Source of the DNA: Limonium bicolor
Taxonomy: Eukaryota; Streptophyta; Magnoliopsida; Caryophyllales; Plumbaginaceae
Direction of reading: 5' to 3'
Length of the DNA stretch: 64,000 bases
Assembly (NCBI GenBank): GCA_023374045.1
Contig: CM041782.1
Coordinates: 248,773,882 to 248,837,881 of the forward strand
Shown: positions 45,304 to 57,700 of the stretch, piece after piece
Position numbering within the stretch: position 1 is the first letter of the stretch
Layout of the letters: each line of letters begins with the position of its first letter
Notes under the pieces: generated by a model
What the model saw: only the letters and a program-made list of their open reading frames with translations
Database searches by the model: none
What the model was told of the DNA's origin: nothing
Program-made: the position numbers and the translations under genes

Positions 45304-47929
45304 TCAGATTGTGATGGGTATGCTGGTTGTCTTCAATTTTCTCAACAGTTCTTCTTCTCCCACCAACTTGTTTTCCGGTTCATTCAAGGTAAGGTCATGG
45401 ACCTTCTGTTGTAGTGTTTCTGGTTCCTCTGTGAGCTCAGTGGGTTTGAATTGCCTCCCTGAACGAGTTAAGTGATTGATTTTTTCCAAGCCCTCATCGG
45501 GTTTGTCCTTGTCTGCTATCAGAAATGGTACTTTAACAGGGGTTATAGCCGGTGGATTTTCCTCTTCGTCAGAGATCATAATGACATTGCACTCAGAGAT
45601 TCTTTTTCCTTGCCTTTCGGCAATCTTCTGTCGGCACCAAGCTTCTACCACCTCCAATGCTTTCATAGTGTTATAGAGCTCTCGTGCTTCAAAATTCAGT
45701 CCCACGAGTAACTCAAGGTTCTTCTCCATTTGCCGTCCTACTATCAGTAGGGTGATTATGGACACCCTTCCTTGTCCTACCAGACGCTCAACTGTGGCTC
45801 GTATCTCATGTGTCATGGCTAGATATTCAAACATCTGCGGTTGAATATCATGCTGAATTTCTGGACGACAAAGTCGGAAGGCGCCTACCTCCGGAGATAG
45901 TACAATCAGAGGGGGTGTGCTCTGGTTGCCTGGCTCAGAGGGATTCTCGATGGCATGGATCCTTATGATTCTGCTAACGTTTGACTCTTCTTCTCCTTCT
46001 CCCATCAGACTCAACATATTCACATGTTTGGGAATAGAGTTATTTTGAGTGTTCGGATTAGTTTTCGGGAATTCCACCTCCCTAGCATTGATCAAGTCTT
46101 GAATGGCATGTCGCAAGGCCCGGCAATTATCCGTGCTATGTCCCTTGATCATGTGATATTCATATAGGCTGTTGAGGTCGAGTCCCATCTGAGTGGCTCA
46201 AGGTTTAGGATTCGGGTGTCTTAGTAGGAATCCACTCTTCTTCAACTTCTCATAGGCTTTACCCATCGGCATTCCTAGACTTGTGTAATTTCTCTTTGGC
46301 TGGGATTGGTAACTGCTCGGTGGTGGAGTTGCAGAATAGTTTGAAGTTGACCCACTAACTTGGGCTTGAAACATTGGCGGTTAGGATTGATTGGTTGACG
46401 GGGTAGGAACAAACTTACTGCATGTGTCTGTCTTAGGCTGCTTGTTTTGGTAGTTTGACTGTCAGGGAAATGATCCCTGGAAATTTAGGGCTTTCAACTT
46501 TCCAGCTAGGGCTAGTTCTTCTGCGGCCGTGGCAGCTGCTTCTAGATGCCTGAAATCACAAATCCCCAAGGATTTGAGGTGATCCGAGTAAGGATTTTCT
46601 AGACAATCAATGATGATTCTTATTTGCTCATCTTCACTAGGGCGGTCTAACATCTAGCCCACCTTCTCTCTCCACCTAGTGATGAATTCCATCACTGTCT
46701 CGTGATTTCTTGGTCTCATGGTCTCTAGGTCACTCCGGGTGACCCCTAGGTGAGTGTTACAACTATACTTCTCCACAAAAGCTTGGTAGTCCTCTTCCAA
46801 CTTTTTTCTCCGAGAAGTCCATTCTTGACACCCAAGTTTGGGCAGACCCTTCGAGATAACTGGGGAAGCAGATTATCTTCATTTCATCATCTAGCCCATA
46901 CATAGTCATGACCCGGTCAAACTGGGTGAGATGATGCCTAGGGTTCCCTTTCCCGGAGTACTTAGAGATTTCTGGCAGTTTTAGATTCTCGGGCAACTTG
47001 GAGTTTGGCTTTAGTTGGAAGTGACGAAAACCCAACATCTTAGCTCTCTCCCTGAGCTGCGTCTCTGCTAGTAGCTCTTCTTTTTGGGATTTCTTCATTT
47101 GACTGAGGTCAAGTGGAAGGTGCTCAGCAGGTGGGGCTTGCTTGTAACCATGAATCAAATGGTTAGACGGTTGTGGTAACAGTAGGGTCTGGGAAATTGC
47201 TTCGTCAAAACGGACAGCATGTCCGGGGGTGGTGTACTGGTATGGATTGAGTTGGATGGGGTCAGGGTGTGGTGAGTTGGGATGAATGAGTTCTGATTGT
47301 TTGGCTTGGTATAGATGGACTGTTTGGGCAGTGGCTCCAGCGGGTGGGAACGGTGGTAGTCTGGGGAAGGTGGTTGGTACTGTAGGAACTGTGGTCAGGA
47401 TTGGAGGTGGCATGGGTGCTCGTGAAAGTAGGTCAGTTGTTTGGAACGTTGTGGTCACTGGGTGAATGATGGTATGTTCTTTCCCTGTGATCGGTTATGG
47501 TATGGTGGTGTTGAACATAGGGTTTTGATTGCTCCAGCATCGGTTGGGGTGTGGGGAGTCGTCAACATAATTATCATTAGGGTTAGTGAGGTATGGGTCT
47601 TTTCCTTTGGCTGACCTCTCCTGGTACAATTGCTCTTCCAGCCTTTCAACAGTCTGTTTCAGCATATTCTCGTTCCTCGTTGACTGTTCTAGCATCCGGT
47701 AGAGAACACTCGGATCAGGAAGACGTAAGCCACTGCCGCCAGCTCCTACGACTGCACTTGCACTCGCCTCAACTTCCGAGATGGCTGGGGCACCTTCCAA
47801 GGCAGTTGGATTAATCAAGCTTGGATCCATAGTCTCCGATGAAGTTTCGGTCGCGGTATCGCTAGCCAGCCTACCCCTAAAGTCCCTCTTCCAAAGTCGA
47901 GTAATGTTGGAAGACTCGTTTGTTATCAA
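45304..47929 (-). pseudogene. gag: Gag of Ogre-like element, frameshifted
   Basis: Particle protein. The N-terminal part (47929-47495) is followed in the same frame by a proline-rich part and the retrotransposon gag core (47458-46763), with LPEISKYSGKGNPRHHLTQF and LEGSAQTWVSRMD. A frameshift near 46800 moves the gag C-terminal core (46653-46462, PSEDEQIRIIIDCLENPY). Then 46188-45304 carries a knuckle-like segment YHMIKGHSTDNC and RALRHAIQDLI, typical of the Tat gag-protease junction. Several stops lie between the pieces. Confidence 0.85.
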
Positions 47930-48001
47930 GCTTAAAAACCTTCACAATCTGCTGTCGACGGCACCGTACTGTGGAATAGCACGAAGATTATTAGTGTGAA
48001 T

Positions 48002-48618
48002 GCACATTTTGAAAGAAGGTTAAAGGGAGAAGGTCGTCCCCATGGTTTGCGTAAAACGTTTTGCAAGTGTATGTTTTCTATAGTACTTGATTTGTGAAGA
48101 AAAGGCGCACGAGCCTAGTTTTCATTTCCAAAATAAAAGTCATACTTCATTACTTAACCGCGATTGCATGTGCTGGGGAAAAGGGGATTACATTTAGAAC
48201 CATAGGGGGAAAATGTTATGTCAGTTGATAGTCATTACATAACCGAATTCTACATAATAAGGGGAATAGGGAGCTACATCCGAATCCAAAAGGGGAATTA
48301 CACCCAAATAACTTAGACAGTAATTACATAATCGATACATCCGAATTCAAAAGGGGATTACATCAAGATAGTAAAGGGAGATGGGAAGTTACATTCGGAG
48401 ACAAAAAGAATCACCATGTTGCGGGCGGACTCAGTAGGTCAGGGGTGGTAACATCCGCAAGTCATGAAACTAATACTAAGTAGTGAGTGAAAGGCAAATC
48501 AGCCGATGATCTTCTTTCGCTTCAACTCTTCTCGCTCCTTCTTCCTCAACTGGTTCTTTGTCAGCGCAGGCTGTAAATTCACAGCAATTAAGAGGGTAGG
48601 GTCTTGATTAGTCACCGG
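48002..48618 (-). other. Spacer between gag and ORF1
   Basis: About 600 bp without a gene. On the + strand it shows several irregular copies of AAGGGGATTACAT (48170-48400), giving purine-rich tracts. Confidence 0.6.
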
Positions 48619-49932
48619 TCAATTAAGGGAGTATGGGTACTTCTCTATACGATCCACTTGTTTCTCCAACCAATCCTTATAAGAGTCGCTTAAACAAAAG
48701 TCCGTGCCCCTCTCGTCAAAGATGGCCCATTTGACTCCTGTATCATAGGCTCGGGTTATATGATTAATCGTTGCGTCTGTAAAACGGAGATCCTTGAACT
48801 TTGACATCTCTGCTCCTGGGATAGTCTGCTCTCGCCCGAACTGTCGCATCACCCTGAGTGGGTAAATAGTGATGAAGCAGTCTAGACCGATCAAGACCAA
48901 GCCGTTATGTTCTGCTGATCTGACAGTACCTCCTTGGACATCCCAATCATTGAGCACCCAAAGGATGTGAGAATGATAACTAACATCTCTAAAGAAGGCT
49001 CTACATCCCTCTTTTGGCTCCTCGACCTTCTTCCTAGTGGTCAGAAAGGTTCCCATGTTTACTGTCTCGAAGTTTGATAAGACCGGCACCCTCAAATGGT
49101 CGAAAAGCCAAATCTGCAGTAGCAATGCACTTCCTATAAAGAACGTCTCATGGACGCCTGCTTCCTTCCAACAATCTAGTCCCCTGACTATTTCAGCTAC
49201 CACATAAGTCCCGATGCTGAGTCCATCTTCGTAGGCTTTTAACAAATAAATGATCTTGGGGTTCATTCTCATATCACTCTGCCGGAAGAGATGTAACCCC
49301 ATGATACAAAGTTCCAACACACGTCTCTGGGTCCTTAGTGGACGGTACGGCTTGCAGAAGCGATCAAGGAGGTCTTTTAAGCTCAGGCTCATGCCTCTAA
49401 AACTTTGTACTTCGGCAATGTCTACTCCAAGAAACTTTCCTACAAAAGCTGGCGTTTCTGTCTGGTCAACTGGTATACGGGGCATCTTTTGGTGAGGTTT
49501 GATTTTCAAAAAAGCATCTGCTTCAGCTGGTAGCATAGTCAACTCCTCAACGGCGAATCGGTAGAGGTGGTCTTCTAGATCCCAATGGGTGACCGATTCA
49601 TACAATGCCTCATAATCAATGTTTTGCCTGATGCCTAAGTGAGCCAGGCTTAGGAAGAGGGGTTCTCCGATGTCCTTCATTCCCGCACATCGGCTCTTCA
49701 GATGGATGGCAAACTCTGCTTCCTGAGCACGCTCTTGTTGATAAAGGGTAATGCGGGCTTGCTCTCTCGCTGCTGCTTCCTTCCTTTGTTGCTCTAGGGT
49801 GTCTCTTTGTCTCTTCCTCTCCCATGGAACTGGTACTAGACGGTTCATCATGGTTAATCCCTGCAAAACCGAGGTAGAGGAAAAGAGAATACAAGGGGAA
49901 AGAAAGTGGTGTATAAGATTAGGGAAGCGCAA
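48619..49932 (-). CDS. Ogre-like ORF1 (function unknown), intact
   Basis: 437 codons, uninterrupted, and the longest open frame in the window. The first ATG is at 49932; the second cluster of Met (about residue 28, MMNRLVPVPWERKRQRD) leads into a highly charged helical region and may be the real start. After that comes a mostly helical globular domain (RQNIDYEALYESVTHWDLED, CIMGLHLFRQSD, FIGSALLLQIWLFDHL). This recalls the plant-specific DUF7745-type domain often found in ORF1 of Tat elements; that is from memory and unverified. Ogre elements carry an ORF of unknown role in this position. No catalytic motif is visible. Confidence 0.75.
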   Translation of the reverse strand: MRFPNLIHHFLSPCILFSSTSVLQGLTMMNRLVPVPWERKRQRDTLEQQRKEAAAREQARITLYQQERAQEAEFAIHLKSRCAGMKDIGEPLFLSLAHLGIRQNIDYEALYESVTHWDLEDHLYRFAVEELTMLPAEADAFLKIKPHQKMPRIPVDQTETPAFVGKFLGVDIAEVQSFRGMSLSLKDLLDRFCKPYRPLRTQRRVLELCIMGLHLFRQSDMRMNPKIIYLLKAYEDGLSIGTYVVAEIVRGLDCWKEAGVHETFFIGSALLLQIWLFDHLRVPVLSNFETVNMGTFLTTRKKVEEPKEGCRAFFRDVSYHSHILWVLNDWDVQGGTVRSAEHNGLVLIGLDCFITIYPLRVMRQFGREQTIPGAEMSKFKDLRFTDATINHITRAYDTGVKWAIFDERGTDFCLSDSYKDWLEKQVDRIEKYPYSLN

Positions 49933-51346
49933 TTCGGTAATGTGAATATGGCTGATATTTCATAAATGAAAACAAAGAGAGGAAATTTTTGGAAAACAGT
50001 AAGAGCTTTAAATCATTTTTCTTGAGAAAACCTTTAAAATGCTTTTTCGAAAGAATGGTTTTAAAGAATGATTTCATAAGGTATTGAAAAGTTTGCAAAC
50101 GACGTTGAAAGAAAGATTCCGAACGAGGTTTTAAAAGCATGGTATTTGATTAAAAGGGGTTGAGCACATGTGGAGAGCGTAACACAAATCGCGGCTATGC
50201 TTGATGTGGAGCTGTAAGTATTAGTGTTGGGATAATCACTTTCCAGGTCTATTATGATTTCGTTCCACCGGGGGAACTGTCATCCCTTCACTGTCGTCTC
50301 TCGGGGTTTTTTCTCTGCTATGCCCCTTGCGAGGCACGTCATAAAGAAAGTCCGGAGTGCTTAAGTTTGAAAGGTCAGGATACCCAAGATGGTAAAGAAA
50401 CGTACGCCACCGCCAGTGATTATCCGACAACACCCCACTTTTCGGGAAACTCGGGGAAGTACTGCATGGGAACAGGTCTCTCATCATCTGCACGGTCAGG
50501 TGTGTCTAAAGTCCAAATTATTCACTGACTAAATTTGTGCCATGTATGGGTATCCGGTAAATACGGGATCCTCTATGGACGTGTAGCGTGACATTGGGCT
50601 TTAGAGACACCCGTGGTGTAGATGAACAATGGAGAGCTGAGCCCATACAATCTTTAGGGTAAGACAAAAGGTGGTCTGACAGACGGCATATAAGGGGGTG
50701 ACTACACATAAGCCCATCTTAGACACCGGATAAGGCAGCTGGACACGGGAGGCTCATGGCTCACTATATGCTGGCTTTGGACTCGGATATGGAGGATGTT
50801 CATTGGATCATGAGCCTCAAAGCGTTAGTCAGAGACCATACCGCCTCGTGGGTTTGTTCACTCAGAGAGTGACCCAGCTCATGGGGAATCAACTGTGGAC
50901 CGGTTGGGGATCCCGTGACATCGTGGATAAAATGGGTGACACAGATGAATGCATGTCCTAAGCTACCCACCCAATGCACCCCGCAATCATATAGCAAATA
51001 AAGCAGAGAAATTAGAACCAACCTAATTACTTAGAGTTTTCTCTTGAGATTAGTGATTCTAAATTGGTTGTTTATTACCCTAAAGGGAAGTTAGCTTCAT
51101 TCATACCTAAGTGTCTCTTTCTAATCGTGACCTAATCATTTACCCAATTGTTGCGATGTTTGTTGAGGATCTAATATGTCCTAGCTGTCCTCATCAGATA
51201 CACACTCTAAGTGTGGAATAGAACTAATCCTGGTGGCTTGAAATGAATCTCTTGAAGGTTTTAAAAGAAGTGGGGAAGTCCCGACAATTTCGAATGGAGT
51301 TCAGTCTTCCTTGACCAAGTTTATGAGAAAAAACTTACTCAAGTTT
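49933..51346 (-). other. Ogre-like 5' UTR
   Basis: 1.4 kb between PBS and ORF1. Short frames such as 50493-50236 have no recognisable domain. No gene supported. Confidence 0.65.
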
Positions 51347-51364
51347 TCCCCAGCAGAGTCACCA
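51347..51364 (-). other. Primer-binding site of Ogre-like element
   Basis: Read on the - strand, TGGTGACTCTGCTGGGGA, the TGGCGACTCTGCTGGGGA-type PBS of Tat/Ogre elements with one difference. It fixes the element orientation and the inner edge of the 5' LTR. Confidence 0.82.
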
Positions 51365-53609
51365 TTCTATGGAAGGTCATTTTTCGGTATGAGGGGGGGT
51401 ATCAAAATATGGTCTGACTGAAAAGCCTAGATCCTAGAAATTGCCATTCTATGGAGGGTGAAAACCCGTTATTGTTGGCATCCCTCAAATACCTACTAAA
51501 TCGCCCGTCTTTCCCAGAAAGCATAAGTGAGTGTGCAAGTGTGCACTACACCCGCTCTCAATGGGCCCCACGTGGACTGATGCCTCTATAAGGTGGAATT
51601 GACTAGAGTCGCCACCTAGTTTGACCTAAGATACTAGGAAGGTAGGGAATGAGGGTTCTAAGAACCGTTGGTTGACTCTGAATTTATTACTTGTGGATGG
51701 GGCTTATCCGGTCATACTAGAGCTTCTGTGTGGGTTCGCACTGGGTTACACCCCTTAGAAGTGGCAATGACCACTACTTTGGATTGGTGCCCGAGGAAAT
51801 CTCTGTCTCCAATTGTCGGGATTACCTTCTTTCAAAACCTTGTTAGAGTGATTCAAATAAAGCCAAAGGATAGGATTTGAGTTTGGATTGAGGAGTAGAT
51901 GATTTCAAAGAGTTTGAAGAAATAGGCTGGTCTTGCAATATCGATTCATGGGATTGGTCAAAGTGTTAAGGGGTTTCGTTTATTTTCGAGGGGTTCGAAC
52001 TTGTCTCGGCTTTTGTGGAGCCAAGGGCATTTTGGTCATTTTTATGGAATTAAGGGGTGTTTGGATCATTCGTTGAAGTTGAAGAACTTCCCGGGTTTGT
52101 TAGGTTCAAATTCCAATGTTGTTAGCTTTTGAGGTGTTTTGTGAAGCCAAATGTGTTAAAGAAGAGTTCAGGCTTTCGGGCTGATTGAGTGTAGAAGAGG
52201 ATATTCGGTTTGCAGGTGCTTGGGTTTTGAAGATGTTTCGGATTTCAGATGACTAAGGTTGCTTGAGAGTATTCAAAAATTGGAGGTCCTATGTGACTTG
52301 GAGTCTGTTATGAGAGGGATTAAGGAATGCTTATGTGACTTGAAGTTCTAATGGGAGGGTTGGGTTGGTTTACTCAAAATTGCCTCTCTTAAAATTTTAA
52401 AACCGATAATCATTCTTATTGTAAAAGGGTAGATAATCCCAAGGGAGTACCCTATGTACCCCCTCGAACACGACACTTATTAATGTAAGTGTCAAGGCTC
52501 GAAAGATGGGGCAATGAATTTATGTCAAAAAATAGGGTTCAGAGAGAAGCACCATGAATGAGATATTCTCGGTCGAACCCGAACAACGTCTCTAACTCCC
52601 GGGTTTTAAAACGTTAAAAATCGAAAACATTGAAATCAAGCGGAAGGGGGTTAGATGATTCTAAAATCCCGTCTGCAACTAGAAAGGTCGTTACTTCCCT
52701 AGCACCCCGCCTTGTAAAAAATCTAGGCTGCAATTAGGGGAGGTTTGTCACCCTAATGCCCCACCTAAAGAGATCCAGACTGCGACAAGGGAGGTTATGA
52801 CCCCAGTGCCTCGCCTCGGATTTTTATTTTGGAAGGGAGACAAGTGACATCTAACTAGGAAGAAAACGATTTTGAAGGTGTTAGACATTACTTGTTCCCC
52901 GAAAATGGTTTATTAGCTGAAAACTAAGTTTTGAAAAGAGTTTGAAGTTGTTCGGAATCTTGATGAAGAAACACCAATTTTGAGAAATGTTTTTAGGTGA
53001 AAACTTTCTGTATATGTGAGAAGGACTTTCTGCATTTGAGAAGAGTCTTCTGTGATGTGAGAAGAGTTTTTCCTTTAAAATTCCATAAAATGGTTTCTTT
53101 TGAAAACTTGATGAAATTGAAATAAAGTCATTGTTGAAATTTGAGAAGAGAGATTTTTGAGTTTGAAATTTGAACAGGATTTACAAGTTGAGTTTGAATT
53201 GGATTGAATTGGTCGAATTGAATCGAACTGAATTGGATTAAAGATGAGGTGGTTTGGACTGAATGGAATTGGATTGAATCAAGTTTAGGCCAATCTTGAA
53301 TTGAACCTGGGCAGTATTTGAATTGGACTTGGGCCGGGTCAGAAGTTTGGATCATGGTCAAAGTTTTGATCAAGGTCAAAGTTTTGGTCCAGATCAAAGT
53401 TTTGGTCCAGGTCAAGGTTTTGGTTCAGGTCAAAGTTTTGGTTCAGGTCAAAGTTTTGGTTCAGGGTTTGGGACTTGGATTATTTTCTTTGGTCTTGGGT
53501 TATTTTTGTGAACTTGGATTGGGTTGAAGTTGGATAACATTTCATGGGTGAGCTTTTTTGGATTTTGGTGAGGTTTTGGTCTGGGTTGGGCTTGAAGTGT
53601 TGGGCTAAA

Positions 53610-54070
53610 TAATTGATTTGTGGATTTGGGTCTATTTTAGATTCTTGGCCAAGCTTTTTGGGTTTAGACTGTGGACCGAGGGTTTTTGGGTATAGACTAT
53701 GGGCCGTGGATTTTGGGCTTGGACTGTGGGTCGTGGGTTTTGGGCTTGGACTGGGGACCGTGGGTTTTTGGCTTGGATTGTGGGCCATGGGTTGAATATG
53801 TCATTGGGCCGAGTTTGGGATTTGGGCCGGGTTGAATGTGTTGTTGGGCCGAGTTTGGGAGTTGGGCCGGGTTGAATGTGTTGTTGGGCCGCATCATATG
53901 GTATTGGGCCGCGTCATATGGTATGGGGCCATGGGTTTGGGCCTTGGGAAGTTGGGTTCGGGCCATGGGCTCCGGGTTTGGGTCATGGGCTTCGGGTTCG
54001 GGTCATGGGCTTCGGGTTTGGGTCATGAGCTTCAGGTTTGGGTCATGGGTTTCGGTTTTGGGCTATGATG
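53610..54070. repeat. G-rich 20-24-bp repeat tract in the Ogre-like 5' LTR
   Basis: Counterpart of 33690-34150, with copy-to-copy differences in single G runs. Frames over it are artefacts of low complexity. Confidence 0.8.
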
Positions 54071-56523
54071 GTGGAATTTCGGGCTAGACTTGTGAGGTAG
54101 GGGGATTGATTTATGAATCAAGGAGTTTGGACCAGGTTAGTGGACTCTTGAAGTTGTGGGCCGGATTGGCTCCTTGGAAGTGGGCTAGCAACAATTTTTA
54201 TTAAATTAAAACAGAGATGAGGCTTGGAAGAAAGTGATGAGCAAAACAGAGAAACAATCTTGATTTTATCCTCTTCTTTAATTGAAATGAGGATCATAGA
54301 GGAGGTTTTTGGATCTGGACAGGATGGGATAATAAGGTTTATTCACCAATTAATCCTGATTATGGGTGTGCTGAGGGTAAAGGAGGATTCCACCCTCATA
54401 AAACGAATGAGAGACCCGTTAGGCATGGGATGGTTTCACATCCTAAACCCTCCTAAATTAGCCTTAAGGGCTTGTGTTTTCGGAGTTTTTGTTTTTATAT
54501 ACATATAAGGGTGGTTTGAATGTTTTCTGTAGTTATAGGAGATTATTGCCCCACGAAACGAATGAGAGCCCGTTAGGTGTGGGGCGATAATGCATCCTAA
54601 ACTTTTTTGTTAGTTTGAAAGGCCCTAAGGGTGATAACTAGGGCTTAAATAAAGCAGGCAAAATACCAAAAGGTGAATTGAAATCTCAGGAGAAAAGCGG
54701 TGAAACATGAATATGTACAGCAGGGAGTGACTAAAGATATCACAGAATACCAGCAAGAGGGAAAGCAGGCTTGAAGTTTAATTCCAAACAATAAAATAGA
54801 ACCGAAATCCAACTAAGAGCTTAGATGATAATCAGGCCAACGCTTTAAACACTTAATCTGATTTTGTTCTACCTCTGTTCACTACTAATGAACACGGCTC
54901 ATTGGTGAAATCAGAGAAAGTGATTGCTCTTAAACTAGCATTAAACAGTACCTAGGTGAGCATACTGAAGAGGTAAACAATTCAGAGTTAGTTCAGAGCA
55001 CAATTCAGACCCTTAACATGGAACAGATGTTTCAACTATGCGGCAGAAAAGAAAAAAAAAAGAGACTTAAGCTATACATGCTAGACATTAGTGAGAAAAT
55101 GTGGGTTTATTGTGGGAAAATACAGTAAGCTCCTAACCCTTTTTCTGTTTCTTATCTGATAACCAAAACTCACCACTCAATTCCAACTGAGCAAAAAAGC
55201 ACAACAGATAAACTGTGAGAAAATTTTAACCCTAAGATTCTTTTTCCATTTCGTGACCATCCACCTACCCAAGCAAGATTTCAGAAAAGAAAGAAGGACC
55301 TGATAGGTCCGCTCTTCAAACATTTCGAACCAGAAAGTAATCATACTGTTTAACAATTTCAGAAGCTGAACAAAACCCAAACTGCACACGCAAGTATCAA
55401 GAGTCAGAATGTACAGGTGATCTTAACAAAAGAAGGGTTAGAGTATGGTACCAAATAAGAGCATACATAGTCCCTGTAAACATCTCAAAATGAAAACCCA
55501 AAAATCATTATGGCATCAGTCTGTAACATATGGACAGAGGAATCGAATGCACAAACTTGAACAAACAGTCACAAACCTGCACTAGTCTACGGACTCCACT
55601 AGTCTACTCAGAGACACTACCAAGAGTACAGAGAACAAACAGGCAACAAAACTCTGAATAATCAGAAAAGCGTGAATATGTCCGAGATAAAATGAGGAAC
55701 ACCAAGAACAAATGAAACCTCCAACTCTTTTCTTCTTTTAGCAGAACCGCAAGATCAAAAATGCTAGGGTGCGCAAACGAAAGAAATGGGCAGATTATCA
55801 ACATAGACACTACACAAAATAAAACTAAGATGCCGACTCGCATTACACTCTCATTCTCTGTTCGTGGACTGCTTTGTCCATACCAGTTTTGAGGTGTTTC
55901 AAAATACATAAAATCGGGGAATGCAAGGGGTATAAAGCCGCACCTCGCACCCCATGTTTCCCAAAACAGAAGCATAAGAAATCAAGATTCAGAGCTCCAG
56001 TTTTGGAATATAGACGAAAGCGAAGACCGAAACAAATGGAAAATTAAAAATAGAAAGAGAAATGGACGAGAAGTGAACTCTTCCTTCGGAACCAAATTTC
56101 CGACCGAGTTTGGTTTGTCCCTTACCATCATTGGAATGTTTCTCCGGTGAGGGCATGCTTGCTTAAGAAAGTTGATGAAAACAACAACAAAGTAAAAGGA
56201 ATGGAGCGACCTTTAGTAAAAAAAGAGACTGAGGAGCACCACTTACTCTGCGCTTGGAATCGAAGATGACAGGGATGATGATAGGGAGGAGATGTTTGGG
56301 GTGGGAGACGGTGATGATGTCAGGTATTGAAGGGTGGCGATTTCTGTCAACAGCGATTCAAGGCTGATTAGAGAAAGTAGGAAGAAGGAGAGTCATTCTC
56401 GTGCTTGCGTTTTTTTTCGGGTTCCTCAGATTTGAATCAAGAAGTGCAAAAGGACAGAGAATTAAAATAATGGGGATTGGTGTCTGCTGGTAAAACATGT
56501 GTCTACTGTAGGTTTTAAGAATG

Positions 56524-56531
56524 TTTTATAA
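56524..56531 (-). promoter_or_regulatory. Probable TATA box, Ogre-like 5' LTR
   Basis: TTATAAAA on the - strand, in the LTR copy that would drive the genomic transcript. Confidence 0.45.
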
Positions 56532-56685
56532 GGTTGGAATAGGGTTTCCTAAGGGGAATGTCTGATGGCTTGTGGGCTACTTACTACATGGGTGTAATTT
56601 GGGTAAAGAGACAAATTGGACCCAAACACAATTGGGCCTTATTTGATCTAGTTGACTAAAAGGAAAAACAAAGGGCAAAAATCTT

Positions 56686-56894
56686 GCTACTACCGGGGTT
56701 CAAACTCGGGTTGCCCAATAACAATCCTCATACCTTACCCGGCTGGACTAAGGCAGAACTTAGCATATGGGCATAGAAGAGTAATAATATTCTTCAAAAC
56801 GAGCTGAAATGAAAAAGAAAACGCCATTCCTGCTTGCGCCAGGAATCAAACCCAGGTTGGCGTATCAAGTGGGCATGTTGGCCAATTACACTGG
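56686..56894 (-). other. tRNA-like modules 1 and 2, Ogre-like 5' LTR
   Basis: Counterparts of 36778-36995, about 155-370 bp upstream of the TATA motif. Module 1 has a mutated B box here; module 2 keeps the TTTGAACCCCGG arm. Confidence 0.4.
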
Positions 56895-57546
56895 ATCAAC
56901 TTTCAGTACATTTATGGATGAAATAATACAATAGCTCTAAATTTGATTGGATAACTCCTCTAAAACGCTACGAATCCAGAAGGAAGTATATACAATAAAA
57001 TGAGATGATTAATCTAATGACATGAATGTATGGAATACAATTAAAAATAAGATTCAAAAACGTAACGAGATATAAAATAAAAAATAGCATATGTACATGA
57101 AATAATGAAAATTAATGCTCGTAATGAAGATAAAATACTCAAAGTAAATAGAAAATAATGGTAGTAAAAAGGACACACAAAATAATAAAAATAGTGATGA
57201 TAAAACGGAGAAAGTCAAAAAGAAATAACAAATAATAATAAAGTATAATTCGATCGAACACTTGAAATAATACGAGGTAAAACCGTGAAATGTTTTAAAA
57301 CAAAAGCAACAAAATATGTATGCAAAATGAAACAGGTTAAAACGGATTATGATAAAAGGCTCGTGCTCCGTTTCCCATAGGAATGTGAGATTTAAAAGCT
57401 GGGAAAAGGAAATTCCTTTGGTTGAAAATGGGGACGACCACCTTGTTTCTAGAAGCATGTTTATTTTCGTATTTTTTTTTGTTTCAATATAAAAATGGGT
57501 GAGAATTTTTGGTGTCTACAGTAGTCAGTTGTTCTGATGTGAAAAT

Positions 57547-57700
57547 TGCACTGCTGGCCGTAGAACGGAGTTGACTACCTCCCGTGTTCCACACACCACT
57601 CGTATACATACATGGGATATCTTATTGATACGTTACCACTTACCCAACTAACTCGTAGCTAGCCTGTCTGGCCCGTAAGCTCCATCGGAGTGCGGTCATC
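57547..57700 (-). mobile_element. Antisense fragment of T-like internal region
   Basis: The reverse complement aligns with about 3590-3735. Shared blocks include CACTCCGAT, GTTAGTTGGGTAAGT and ACACGGGA. It is more diverged than the two array copies and carries single-base indels. It abuts the 5' LTR of the Ogre-like element, which therefore probably inserted into a T-family element. Confidence 0.7.

Larger units (their letters stand above)
33374..57520 (-). mobile_element. Tat/Ogre-like giant LTR retrotransposon, degenerate
   Basis: A 24-kb minus-strand element: 5' LTR about 51370-57520, PBS, ORF1, gag, protease, G-patch, RT, RNase H, a second plant-type RNase H, integrase remnant, long 3' UTR with a tandem array, PPT, and a 3' LTR truncated at 33374. 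Dual RNase H, an extra ORF before gag, LTRs of about 6 kb and the TGTAGACACC start are hallmarks of the Tat lineage, and the size best fits Ogre. Multiple stops, frameshifts and an integrase deletion make it inactive. Confidence 0.85.
51370..57520 (-). repeat. 5' LTR of Ogre-like element
   Basis: About 6.15 kb. The outer edge at 57520 is firm (TGTAGACACC on the - strand, matching the 3' LTR edge at 37616). The inner edge near 51370 is inferred from the PBS because the matching part of the 3' LTR is deleted. Near it are a second CATTCTATGGAGGGTGAAAA-like copy (about 51450) and a PBS-like GGTGGCGACTCTAG on the - strand (about 51604-51617). It contains the 20-bp GGTCAAAGTTTTGGTCCA array (53357-53465, more copies than the 3' LTR), the G-rich tract and tRNA-like modules. 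No gene. Confidence 0.82.
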
